The notes under the pieces were generated by a model. That model was not told where the DNA came from. It saw only the letters and a program-made list of their open reading frames with translations, and searched no databases. From an uncultured Collinsella sp. (GTDB lineage: Bacteria > Actinomycetota > Coriobacteriia > Coriobacteriales > Coriobacteriaceae), in the NCBI GenBank assembly GCA_958450865.1, contig CAUDNY010000002.1, positions 62,001 to 126,000 of the forward strand: 64,000 bases of DNA, given 5' to 3'. Each line of letters begins with the position of its first letter. The stretch's first letter is position 1. This document shows, piece after piece, positions 35,616-44,122 of the stretch. A program made the position numbers and the translations under genes.

Positions 35616-37111
35616 ACGCCCTCCTCGATAATGCGGTAGACATACTCCATGTCGAGCGCCCCGCGCACGACATCGGCCAGGCGGTCGAACTCGCGCGCAC
35701 GGTGATCGGCGGCGGACGCTGCGCCCGCAGCACCCACGACGCTCTCGGGCAGGCCGCGCATGCGCGCGAGCGAGCGCGCGAGGGCGAGCGCCACCCCCGG
35801 TTCGTCGAACAGGCCGTGGAGATAGGTTCCGAACACGTTTCCGCAGGCCGCGCCTTCTGGTTTGCCGCCAATCGTGCCCGCAGGGGCGCAGGAGACGGTC
35901 GTTTCGCCGTCGTGAATCTCGTACCCGCGCGCCGTCATCCCGTTCCACACCGAGAACGCGCCTTGGGCGCCCGTGATGCGCAGCTCCGACTGGGCGAGGC
36001 GCTTTTCCTCCTTGAACACCGTACTTGCAGGGATGAGACCGAGCCCGCGCGCGGTGCCAGCGCCTTCCCTGCCGTGCGGGTCGGAAAGCTCGTCTCCCAA
36101 AAGCTGGTAGCCTCCGCATATGCCGAGCACCGGCGTGCCCGCGCCCGAAAGCGCGCGTACACAGGCTCCGATGCCGCTAGCAGCAAGCCAGCGCGCGTCG
36201 TCGAGCGTGGTCTTCGAGCCGGGAAGCACCACCAGGTCGGGTCGGCCCAGATCGGTCGTCGAGGAAACGTAGCGCACACCCACGCCGGGCACGCGCGAAA
36301 GCGGGTCGAAGTCGGTAAAGTTCGACAGATGCGGAAGGCGCACGACGGCGACGTCGATGACGCCGCGCGCCTCGCGGGCGGATAGGCGCGGCGCGAGCGA
36401 GTCCTCGTCGTCCAGGTCGAGCGTAAGATACGGCACGACCCCCACGACGGGAACCCCGCACATCTTCTCGAGCGGGACCAAACCCGGGCGCAGGATTTCC
36501 ACATCGCCGCGGAACTTATTCACCACAAGGCCCCGCAAAAGCGCGCGATCCTCGGGGGCAAAGAGCGCGACCGTGCCGTAGAGCTGGGCAAACACCCCGC
36601 CCGGGTCGATGTCGCCCGCGAGCAGCACGGGGGAGGACACGGCGCGCGCGAGCCCCATGTTGACGATGTCGTTTTCGGCAAGGTTGATTTCGGCGGGGCT
36701 GCCGGCGCCCTCGATAACGATGACGTCGTTTTCCTCCGCGAGCGAATCGAACGCCTCCAAAATCTGCGGCATGAGCGCCTTCTTTCGCGCGAAGTAGTCC
36801 CTCGCAGCGAAGGCTCCCTGCGCCTTGCCGGCCACGATGAGCTGGCTACGGTGGTCGCTTTCGGGCTTGAGCAGGATGGGGTTCATGCGCACGTCGGGCG
36901 CGATGCCGCACGCCTCGGCCTGCATGATCTGGGCGCGCCCCATCTCGAGCCCGTCGGCCGTGACACCGCTGTTGAGCGCCATGTTCTGGCTCTTGAAGGG
37001 AGTCACGCGCAGGCCGTCCTGCGAAAGCACACGGCACAGCCCCGCCGCAAGCAGGCTCTTCCCCGCGTTCGACATGGTGCCCTGGATCATGATGGGTTTC
37101 GCCCTACCCAC
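35612..37111 (-). CDS. cbiP: Cobyric acid synthase (adenosylcobyric acid synthase)
   Basis: 499 residues. Amidates four side chains using glutamine and ATP. The N-terminal dethiobiotin-synthetase-like domain has MIQGTMSNAGKSLL and FKSQNMALNS. The C-terminal glutaminase has ICGGYQLLG with the catalytic cysteine and GTYLHGLFD with the histidine. The start is taken as GTG 37109-37111 because AAGGAGG lies 9 bases upstream; a longer open frame exists but overlaps cobD more. The start overlaps the end of cobD by 8 bp. Confidence 0.95.
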   Translation of the reverse strand: MGRAKPIMIQGTMSNAGKSLLAAGLCRVLSQDGLRVTPFKSQNMALNSGVTADGLEMGRAQIMQAEACGIAPDVRMNPILLKPESDHRSQLIVAGKAQGAFAARDYFARKKALMPQILEAFDSLAEENDVIVIEGAGSPAEINLAENDIVNMGLARAVSSPVLLAGDIDPGGVFAQLYGTVALFAPEDRALLRGLVVNKFRGDVEILRPGLVPLEKMCGVPVVGVVPYLTLDLDDEDSLAPRLSAREARGVIDVAVVRLPHLSNFTDFDPLSRVPGVGVRYVSSTTDLGRPDLVVLPGSKTTLDDARWLAASGIGACVRALSGAGTPVLGICGGYQLLGDELSDPHGREGAGTARGLGLIPASTVFKEEKRLAQSELRITGAQGAFSVWNGMTARGYEIHDGETTVSCAPAGTIGGKPEGAACGNVFGTYLHGLFDEPGVALALARSLARMRGLPESVVGAAGAASAADHRAREFDRLADVVRGALDMEYVYRIIEEGV

Positions 37112-38327
37112 GGGTATCGACCTCCTTCGCCGAGCCTCGGCCATCCGCGCCCGCCATAGCGCCGCTGCAAGAAGCGCCGCCCCGTTCGTCGGGTTCGCCT
37201 TCGCCGGATGCGCCTTCCGCCCGAAGCGCGCGGCTGAACGCCATCGCAAGCCGGGCGTTCTCCTTGCGCGTGCGCACCGCGACGCGGCACCAGAAACGGG
37301 ACAGTACCGAAAACGAGTCGCACGTGCGGACCAAAACCCCCTGTTTATACAGGCGCTCGGGGATGTCTTTCGCCGGCGTGCGGACTAAAAGGAAGTTCGC
37401 ATCCGACGGCACGACGGAAAGCCCGAGCGAGGAGAGCTCGCGGGAAAGCCACGCTCGCTCGCCCGCCAATACATCGCGCGTGCGCGAGACGTATTCGACG
37501 TCTTCCAGGGCGGCGATGCCCGCGGCCTCGGCGACCGAGGAGACGGGCCACGCCTGCCCCGCCCGGCGAATCCCCTCGATGAGTTGGGTGTTTCCGCTGA
37601 TCAGATATCCCAACCGCAACCCCGCCATTCCGTAGAGCTTGGTGAACGCGGAGAGCACGGCCACATGGCGCGAACACGCGGCGCGTGCGGCCACGCTCCT
37701 TTCGCGGGCGTCGGGCGCAAATCCGAGGAAGCACTCGTCCACGACGAGCAGCGCGCCCACCTGCTCGCAGCGACAAGCCGCGGCATCGATCACGCTGGGG
37801 TCGACGAGGCGCCCCGTCGGGTTGTTCGGATTGCAGAGGTACGCCACGTCTCCCGGCCCCTCGATCGCGCGGGCGAAGGAGGCGGGCACGTCGAAGTCGT
37901 CCGCTTCGGAGAGCGGGAACTCCTGCACGCATGCGCCGTAGTACGATGCCGCCTCCGCATATTCAGAGAACGTCGGCGCGCACACGACGATGCGTTTCGG
38001 GCGCACCGCCGCGGCGAGCCGCCAGATGATGTCGGACGCGCCCGCGCCGCAGACGATAGTATCTTCGGGAGTGCCCTGGGCGCGCGCTAGGGCGCGAACG
38101 AGGGCGAGGCTTTCCCTATCGGGGTAGGCGTCGATTCGAGAAAGCGCCTTGCAAGCTGCGGCGAGGGCGCGCGGCGAGGGGCCTGCCGGATTCACGTTCA
38201 CCGAGAAGTCGATGAGGTTGGAGGCGCCCCTTTCGCAAGCGATGCCGAGCGATTGCGTGCTACCCCCATGCGCACGGGCGCGCAGGATTCCCCCGGCAGC
38301 CCGGGGCGCGACGCGGTCTTCCCTCAT
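37104..38327 (-). CDS. cobD: Threonine-phosphate decarboxylase (CobD/HisC-like aminotransferase fold)
   Basis: 407 residues. Makes (R)-1-amino-2-propanol phosphate, the linker of the nucleotide loop, with PLP. Recognised from FSVNVNPAGPSPRAL near the start, AYPD, NPNNPTGRL, VVDECFLGF and SAFTKLYGMAGLRLGY with the PLP-binding lysine. The C-terminal 45 residues after the fold are Gly/Ala/Glu/Arg-rich and probably disordered. ATG 38327 overlaps the cbiB stop (ATGA). HisC is the closest alternative, but the operon context favours CobD. Confidence 0.9.
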   Translation of the reverse strand: MREDRVAPRAAGGILRARAHGGSTQSLGIACERGASNLIDFSVNVNPAGPSPRALAAACKALSRIDAYPDRESLALVRALARAQGTPEDTIVCGAGASDIIWRLAAAVRPKRIVVCAPTFSEYAEAASYYGACVQEFPLSEADDFDVPASFARAIEGPGDVAYLCNPNNPTGRLVDPSVIDAAACRCEQVGALLVVDECFLGFAPDARERSVAARAACSRHVAVLSAFTKLYGMAGLRLGYLISGNTQLIEGIRRAGQAWPVSSVAEAAGIAALEDVEYVSRTRDVLAGERAWLSRELSSLGLSVVPSDANFLLVRTPAKDIPERLYKQGVLVRTCDSFSVLSRFWCRVAVRTRKENARLAMAFSRALRAEGASGEGEPDERGGASCSGAMAGADGRGSAKEVDTRG

Positions 38328-39298
38328 GCCATCGCCCCCACGGAGAGCACGACCGCCGCACGCGCGGCACCGAAGACGACGAGCGCGCATACGGACGCGG
38401 CGAGCATGAGCCTTGTCGCCCGGGCGATGTCGCCCCACTCGATTTCGCGGGACGCGTCGCCTATCGTCGGTTTCTCAACGAGCTTGCCAAAATACACCGC
38501 AGGTCCTGCCAGGCGCAGCCCGAGCGCGCCCGCGCACGCTGACTCGGTCTGCGCCGCGTTCGGGCTCGCATGGCGACGCCTGTCGCGGCTCCAGATGCGC
38601 GCCGCCCCGCGCGCGTCGAGCCCGACGATCGGGCACACGGCGATCATGATCAGGGCCGATAAGCGCGAGGGGATCCAGTTCACCGCATCGTCGAGGCGCG
38701 CCGAGGCGCAGCCGAAGTCGATGTAGCGCTCGTTTTTGTAGCCCACCATGCTGTCGAGCGTGTTCACCGCCTTGTACGCCATACCCAAGGGCGCACCCCC
38801 GATCATAAGGTAGAAAAGCGGCGCGATGACGCCGTCGCTCGCGTTCTCCGCCACCGTTTCCACGGCGGCGCGCGCGACGCCGTGCTCGTCGAGAACAGAC
38901 GTGTCGCGTCCCACGATGAGCCCGACGGCTTCGCGCGCCGCGTCAAGGCCGCCCTTCGAGAACGCGCGGGCCACGGCCAGGCTCTGGCGGCGCAGCTCGC
39001 ATGCCGCGAGAATCTGATAGCTCGCCCATGCCTCGGCCACGAAGCGCAAGCCAGAGTGAACCATGCCGCAAAGATGCAGGATTCCCATGGTCAAAAGTCC
39101 ACACGTAAGCGGAAGCGCCACGGCGAGCACAAGCCCTGCGGCGCGTGTGCCCGCGGACGTTTGCGGGAATGCGCCCCGCAGGCGGCCTTCGGCCCACGTG
39201 ATCGCGCGCCCCATGGCGACGACGGGATGGGGAAGCCAGCGCGGGTCGCCGAAGGCAAGGTCGGCCGCGAACCCGGCGGCGACGGCAAGAATCGTCAT
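38324..39298 (-). CDS. cbiB: Adenosylcobinamide-phosphate synthase, membrane protein
   Basis: 324 residues. Joins aminopropanol phosphate to adenosylcobyric acid. It starts MTILAVAAGFAADLAFGDP, the CbiB signature (the acidic GDP after the first helix), then HPVVAMGR, and later ENASDGVIAPLFY and the NTLDSMVGYKNERY motif. About four or five membrane helices. Its ATG overlaps the upstream stop by one base (TGATG). Confidence 0.94.
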   Translation of the reverse strand: MTILAVAAGFAADLAFGDPRWLPHPVVAMGRAITWAEGRLRGAFPQTSAGTRAAGLVLAVALPLTCGLLTMGILHLCGMVHSGLRFVAEAWASYQILAACELRRQSLAVARAFSKGGLDAAREAVGLIVGRDTSVLDEHGVARAAVETVAENASDGVIAPLFYLMIGGAPLGMAYKAVNTLDSMVGYKNERYIDFGCASARLDDAVNWIPSRLSALIMIAVCPIVGLDARGAARIWSRDRRRHASPNAAQTESACAGALGLRLAGPAVYFGKLVEKPTIGDASREIEWGDIARATRLMLAASVCALVVFGAARAAVVLSVGAMA

Positions 39299-40299
39299 CA
39301 CCGGGCATCGCCCCCCGAAGCGGGGCGAACGTCGCGAAGGCAGCGCCCATCCCAGGTGGCGGCCCATGCGCCGCCCGGCTCGGTATGCACGTCGAAGTAT
39401 CCCGTTTTCGGGACAGCTAGCTCGGAGAGCAGCGCTTTCACGGTACCCGCGTGAACGACGAAGACGGCGCGCCCGCTCCCCTGGGCGCGCTCCGATTTGC
39501 ACGCCTCCCGAAACGCCGCGACGACGCGGCGGGTGAAATCGCTCTTGCCCTCGCCATGCGGGCAGCGCGTCTCGCACCAGGAGTCTACCCAGGCGCGATA
39601 GCGCACATCCTCTTTAAGCTCGGCGGCGCTTCGCCCCTCGAAGTCGCCGAAATCCATCTCGCGCAGACCGGGGCACGCCATAAGCTCCGCGTTCGGGAAG
39701 AGGATGCGCGCCGTCTGGTCGGTGCGGACCATGCCGCTCGTGATAACACGGAACACGTCACGATCGCACGCGAGGTCGCGCAAAGCGCGCTCGCCCGCAC
39801 TCGACAGGGGCTCGTCGGTGCCCGCCCCGCTGTAGCGATGGTCTTCCGTGCCCGCCGTGGCACCATGGCGCACGAAGACGACTTCCAAAGGCGTGCCCGC
39901 GCCCTGCGTCCCTCGAGGCGCATCGGCAAGGTTTCCTTTGATGACCTGGGGAATCCCGCACGTCATGCGCACGACGACGTCGGCGCGCGCAGCGAGCGCG
40001 CATCCCAGGCGCCCCGCGCGCTCGCGCCATTGGGCGTCTTCCGCACACATGGGGACGACCCCCGAGCCGACCAAGGGCAGAATCACTGCGTCGAAGCCGA
40101 TCAGCCGCTCGAGCGCCCGGTCAGAGTCGAGTGCGCGTACGAGTTCCTCAACACGGTACGCGACGCGGCCGCCAAAAGCCGCGGGCACGCCGCCCTCCGC
40201 AAGCTGCGCCGCGTCGACGAAATCGTTCGCCGCGAACCCGAGCTTTTCGCGCACGAAGGTCCTCTTCCCCGAATGCGCGCCACCTACCACGAGCATCAT
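39298..40299 (-). CDS. Degenerate CobU-like domain fused to CobC-type alpha-ribazole phosphatase
   Basis: 333 residues in two parts. Residues 1 to about 150 resemble CobU. The P-loop reads GGAHSGKRT, with Arg where Ser/Thr should follow Lys, and the C-terminal CobU features are kept (GSGVVPMCAEDAQWR, CGIPQVIKG). Residues from about 155 form a histidine phosphatase of the CobC type: VVFVRHGAT, later MDFGDFEGRS, and VVHAGTVKALL. The second half should dephosphorylate alpha-ribazole phosphate or adenosylcobalamin phosphate. A normal CobU is encoded two genes upstream, so the first half may be a non-catalytic or altered partner. Start ATG 40299; ATG 40296 is also possible. Confidence 0.85.
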   Translation of the reverse strand: MMLVVGGAHSGKRTFVREKLGFAANDFVDAAQLAEGGVPAAFGGRVAYRVEELVRALDSDRALERLIGFDAVILPLVGSGVVPMCAEDAQWRERAGRLGCALAARADVVVRMTCGIPQVIKGNLADAPRGTQGAGTPLEVVFVRHGATAGTEDHRYSGAGTDEPLSSAGERALRDLACDRDVFRVITSGMVRTDQTARILFPNAELMACPGLREMDFGDFEGRSAAELKEDVRYRAWVDSWCETRCPHGEGKSDFTRRVVAAFREACKSERAQGSGRAVFVVHAGTVKALLSELAVPKTGYFDVHTEPGGAWAATWDGRCLRDVRPASGGDAR

Positions 40300-41063
40300 A
40301 GGAGCATGCCCCCCGCCACCAGCATGGCAAGCATCGCGAGCTCGGCCCATTGCAGAAACCATCCGGCCAAATCCCCCGTCACCCCGCCGAAGCGGGACAG
40401 GGCAACATGGCGGTACCACGCGAGCGCCAAAAACCCCGCCACCGCCATAAGGGCGCCGACGGCCTGAGCGCACGCGACCATCCCTGCAGCCGAAGCCGCA
40501 GCGAAAGCGCAAAGCGGCACGACGATCGCCGCGCGCTTCTTCGCAGGCGAGAGCCCCGCGGCCATGCCGTCCGCCCGCGCGGCAGGCCAGCATTCAACGG
40601 CGAGTCCCGAAAGCGCGCGGGAGAACACGAGCGAGCACAGAAGCGCGAGGAACGCCCCCGCCGTAAGCGGCAGCGCGGTGAACAGGGAAAACTGCAGAAT
40701 AAGGTACACAACAACACCGATGACCCCGAAGGCGCCCGCCCGCGGGTCGTGCATGATCTCGAGCTTTCGCTCGCGCGGGGCCCAACTTGCAAGCGCATCG
40801 GAGGTGTCGCAGAGCCCGTCTAGATGGATGCCTCCCGTCACCGCCACAGGCAGCGCCACGAGCACGGCCGCGACGATGGTCGCGGGCACGCCGAGCAGGT
40901 TCGCCACGTGCCCCCACGCCGTCATGAGGAAGCCTTCCGCAAGGCCCACCAGGGGAAACGCGGCAAGCGCATGGGTTGATCCGAAATCGGTCCAGGCCGA
41001 TTTCGGGACGGGGATGCGCGAGAACGTTCCGAACGCCGCGCCGATTGCCTCTGCTATCTTCAC
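40296..41063 (-). CDS. cobS: Adenosylcobinamide-GDP ribazoletransferase (cobalamin synthase)
   Basis: 255 residues, membrane protein with about six helices. Joins activated cobinamide to alpha-ribazole. Family marks: FSRIPVP near the start, GGIHLDGLCDTSDAL with the metal-binding acidic residues, HDPRAGAFG, and GGVTGDLAGW near the end. The GTG start (41061-41063) overlaps the cobU stop (GTGA) and has GAAGGA upstream; longer in-frame starts lie within cobU. Confidence 0.95.
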   Translation of the reverse strand: MKIAEAIGAAFGTFSRIPVPKSAWTDFGSTHALAAFPLVGLAEGFLMTAWGHVANLLGVPATIVAAVLVALPVAVTGGIHLDGLCDTSDALASWAPRERKLEIMHDPRAGAFGVIGVVVYLILQFSLFTALPLTAGAFLALLCSLVFSRALSGLAVECWPAARADGMAAGLSPAKKRAAIVVPLCAFAAASAAGMVACAQAVGALMAVAGFLALAWYRHVALSRFGGVTGDLAGWFLQWAELAMLAMLVAGGMLL

Positions 41064-41608
41064 CTTGTAGGTCCTTCGCCTTTCATCCACACGGGAATCC
41101 CGCATACCACTTCGACTGCGCGGTCGGCCAGCGCCGCCACGCCCGCGTTCACGCGCGCGAGCGCGCGCCTCCATGCCTCGGTCCCCTCATCGTAGCGCAT
41201 CCCATCGGCGAACACGTCGACGGTGACCACCACCGTATACGCAGCGGCCTGAGCAAGCCGTTCGATGCCTCCGAGCACCTCGCGCGCCGCAGCGTCGGGG
41301 TCACGTGGGGACAAGCCGCCTTCCGCGAAAAGCTCGTTCGCAACCAGGTTGCCCACGTCCTCCAAAAGAAGCGTGCAGCCGCGCGGAAGCCCGGGCACTG
41401 CGGCGCCCACGTCACGCGTGCGCTCGAGGGTGGAAAACCCCTTGCCCTCGCGCAGCGCCCGATGGCGCGCAATGCGGTGGGCGCCCTCTTCCCCGAAGGG
41501 CTCCATCGTTGCCAGGTACACGCGGGGGCCGTCGTGCCCGAGGCACAGGGACTCGGCGTAGGCGCTCTTGCCGCTCGCGGCGGCGCCGATAACGAGCGTC
41601 ACCGTCAT
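41060..41608 (-). CDS. cobU: Bifunctional adenosylcobinamide kinase/guanylyltransferase
   Basis: 182 residues. Phosphorylates adenosylcobinamide and activates it with GMP. Intact P-loop GAAASGKSAYAE at residues 8-19, then VYLATMEPFGEE, RHRALREGKGFSTLE with the guanylylated histidine region, LLEDVGNLVANELF and CGIPVWMKG. Length is normal. The ATG overlaps the cobT stop. This is the complete CobU of the operon; compare the altered copy fused to CobC. Confidence 0.94.
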   Translation of the reverse strand: MTVTLVIGAAASGKSAYAESLCLGHDGPRVYLATMEPFGEEGAHRIARHRALREGKGFSTLERTRDVGAAVPGLPRGCTLLLEDVGNLVANELFAEGGLSPRDPDAAAREVLGGIERLAQAAAYTVVVTVDVFADGMRYDEGTEAWRRALARVNAGVAALADRAVEVVCGIPVWMKGEGPTR

Positions 41609-42747
41609 TTCCCGGCCTCGAAATGCTCGTAAGCAGCCATGCCAGTCGCCGTGAACGTCTTCCCATCCCGGTACACGCGCAGCGCCGAATCCAGAAGGGG
41701 CAGATACGCCATGGCGCCCGCGCCCTCGCCCAAGTGCATGCCTGCGTCGAGGGGTGCCTTTATGCCGAGCTCGCGAAGGAGCTCCTGGCTTGCGGGTTCG
41801 CTTGATGCGTGGGTGCCCACGAGGTAACCCAAGGCGTTGGGGCACAGGCGCGCCGCGCACAGGGCCGCCGTGCAGGATATGACCCCGTCGAGGAGCGCCG
41901 GCGCCTTCGAGGCCGCGGCCCCCAGGTAGAAGCCGCACATCGCCGCGATGTCGAAGCCGCCCACCTTCGAGAGCACGTCGATTGGGTCGGCGGGATCGGG
42001 CGAGTTCGCGTCGATAGCGCGCTCGACCACGTCGCGCTTGCGCGCGAGCGAGGCGTCCGAGAGCCCCGCGCCGCGCCCGACGAGGCTCCGCGCGTCCGCC
42101 CGGATGAGCACTGCGGCCACCGCCGCCGAGGTGGTCGTGTTGCCGATGCCCATCTCGCCCGCGGCGAGAAGGCGCACGCCGGCGCGGGCAAGCCCGCACG
42201 CGACGGCAATTCCGACCTCGATCGCGCGCACGGCCCCATCTCGAGACATAGCGGAGCCGTGCGCGATGTTGCCACTCCCCCGCCGCACGTTCGCGCGCAC
42301 CATGCGCGCGTCTTCTATACCCCGGGCCATACCCACGTCGACGGGCACGACCTCGGCATCCGCGAACGCCGCCATGCGGCAGGCGCTCGTGGCCCCCTCG
42401 CACATGTTGCGCGCGACGGCTCGCGTCACGTCTTGCCCGCTTTGCGACACGCCTTCGGCAACGACCCCGTTGTCGGAGAAGAATACCGCGAGCGCACGGG
42501 GAAACTCGGCCACCTCGGCGCTCCCCTGAGCTGCAGCGATACACGCGACGGCGTCTTCAAAGTCGCCCAATCCCCCCAAGGGGTGCGCGATGGAGTCCCA
42601 CGCGGCGTACGCGGCGGCGCGGGCGCATTCGTCTGCGGGCGCGATCCGGGAGAGCGCGGCTTCGAGCACGGCGCCCGGCGCCGACGAGAACGCGCGCTCG
42701 ACTTCCTCGCGAATGCAGGCAAGCGCGGTTTCGGTTGTTTCAGCCAT
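41605..42747 (-). CDS. cobT: Nicotinate-nucleotide-dimethylbenzimidazole phosphoribosyltransferase
   Basis: 380 residues. Activates the lower base as alpha-ribazole phosphate. Core motifs: FFSDNGVVAEGVSQSG, GEMGIGNTTTSAAV, GGFDIAAMCGFYLGAA, and HLGEGAGA with the catalytic glutamate near the C terminus. ATG 42747 has GAGGAGACGGC upstream; upstream in-frame codons overlap cbiA. No bza genes for anaerobic dimethylbenzimidazole synthesis are seen in the window, so the lower base made or used is not known. Confidence 0.95.
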   Translation of the reverse strand: MAETTETALACIREEVERAFSSAPGAVLEAALSRIAPADECARAAAYAAWDSIAHPLGGLGDFEDAVACIAAAQGSAEVAEFPRALAVFFSDNGVVAEGVSQSGQDVTRAVARNMCEGATSACRMAAFADAEVVPVDVGMARGIEDARMVRANVRRGSGNIAHGSAMSRDGAVRAIEVGIAVACGLARAGVRLLAAGEMGIGNTTTSAAVAAVLIRADARSLVGRGAGLSDASLARKRDVVERAIDANSPDPADPIDVLSKVGGFDIAAMCGFYLGAAASKAPALLDGVISCTAALCAARLCPNALGYLVGTHASSEPASQELLRELGIKAPLDAGMHLGEGAGAMAYLPLLDSALRVYRDGKTFTATGMAAYEHFEAGK

Positions 42748-44122
42748 GCCGTCTCCTCTCTGCGAACGACGCTGCGGCAGATGCGAACGCGCGCGCAACG
42801 TCGGGGTTCGCGGGATAGTACACATGCGGAAAGCCCGCCACCAGGGACGGGGTGGCCGTCATGCACGGCCAGCCCTTGTCGCGCCGGGGCTTCTGCGCCC
42901 AGAAGTCGCCGCCCGGGCAGGTGGACTGCCAGTAATGGAATTCGTGCGCGCGGATGCGTGTGCCGCGCGGCCCGTAGAGCCCGTCGCGTTGGGAAGTGAG
43001 CTCCACGTACCCGAAATGGGACAGCCTTCCCCCGTTCTCGCTTGCGCCCTCAAGGGCGCCCGCAACAGGCCAGCGCCGCCCCTCGCTATCGGCGATTTCG
43101 CGCTGCAGGTACAGAAACCCACCGCATTCGGCGACCGTCGGCATGCCGGATTCCACCGCGCGCCGCACCGCTTCGCGCATCGGCGCGTTCTCGGAGAGCT
43201 GCCGCGCATGGAGCTCCGGGTAGCCGCCCCCCAGATAGAGGGCGCTTGTCCCCCGGGGCAACTCGCTATCACACAGGGGGCTGAAAAAGGCCAGCTCGCA
43301 ACCAAGGTCCTCGAGCGCGCGCAGGTTCTCCTCGTAGTAGAACGAGAACGCCTCGTCACGTGCGACGGCGACGATGGGACGCGCTCCCGCGATCAGCTCC
43401 AACCGGTAAGGTTCCTCGCGGATATCGGGTGCCGTCGCCGCTATTTCGAGCAAGCGATCGACGTCGACGCTCTTTTCCACCAGCTCGGCCATCTTGTCGA
43501 TGCGCGCGGAGAGCTGCTCGACCTCGTCGGCGGTCACAAGCCCCAGATGCCGGCTTTCGAGCGAGAACGCCTCGTCGGCGGGGATATTCCCCAAAACTGT
43601 GACGCCCGTGTGCTTCTCGATCGCAGGCGCCGCGTAGGCGCAGGCAGCGGCGCTCGTCTTGTTCAGCACGACGCCGCGCACGTTCGCACAAGGCAGGAAC
43701 TCGGCGATGCCATGGATTACGGCGGCGAGCGATAAAGACGCCCCGCGCCCGTTCACCACTAAAACGACCGGCGTTTCCGTGTCGCGCGCAACCTGGTAGC
43801 TACTCGCGTCGGCCACGCCGGGCGCCATGCCGTCGTAGAAGCCCATAACCCCCTCGAGTACCGCGACATCCGCGCCTGCGGCGCCGCGTGCGAGCAGGGC
43901 GCGCAGCGTCGGGGCGTCGGTGAAGAAGCCGTCTAAGTTGCCCGAGCGCGCACCCACGACGCGGCGATGAAAGAGCGGGTCGATGTAGTCGGGGCCGCAT
44001 TTGAAGGCCGCGCATGCAAGGCCGCGGCGCGCGAGCGCGCGCAGGAGCGCGCACGTTACGACCGTCTTGCCGCTCCCGCTCGAGGGCGCAGTGACCATGA
44101 AGCGCGGGATGGACGTGCTCAC
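42740..44122 (-). CDS. cbiA: Cobyrinic acid a,c-diamide synthase
   Basis: 460 residues. Amidates the a and c side chains. The N-terminal ATP domain starts with RFMVTAPSSGSGKT; FKCGPDYIDP and GVMGFYDG follow, all CbiA/CobB marks. The C-terminal glutaminase has LYLGGGYPELHA and AECGGFLYL with the catalytic cysteine, and HEFHYW. The GTG start (44120-44122) overlaps the cbiET stop (GTGA). A longer open frame to 44236 is inside cbiET. Confidence 0.94.
   Translation of the reverse strand: MSTSIPRFMVTAPSSGSGKTVVTCALLRALARRGLACAAFKCGPDYIDPLFHRRVVGARSGNLDGFFTDAPTLRALLARGAAGADVAVLEGVMGFYDGMAPGVADASSYQVARDTETPVVLVVNGRGASLSLAAVIHGIAEFLPCANVRGVVLNKTSAAACAYAAPAIEKHTGVTVLGNIPADEAFSLESRHLGLVTADEVEQLSARIDKMAELVEKSVDVDRLLEIAATAPDIREEPYRLELIAGARPIVAVARDEAFSFYYEENLRALEDLGCELAFFSPLCDSELPRGTSALYLGGGYPELHARQLSENAPMREAVRRAVESGMPTVAECGGFLYLQREIADSEGRRWPVAGALEGASENGGRLSHFGYVELTSQRDGLYGPRGTRIRAHEFHYWQSTCPGGDFWAQKPRRDKGWPCMTATPSLVAGFPHVYYPANPDVARAFASAAASFAERRRHG

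Noticed and set aside
37111..37249. Longer N terminus for cbiP
   Set aside because: The upstream in-frame codons overlap cobD further and lack a ribosome site; AAGGAGG points to GTG 37111.
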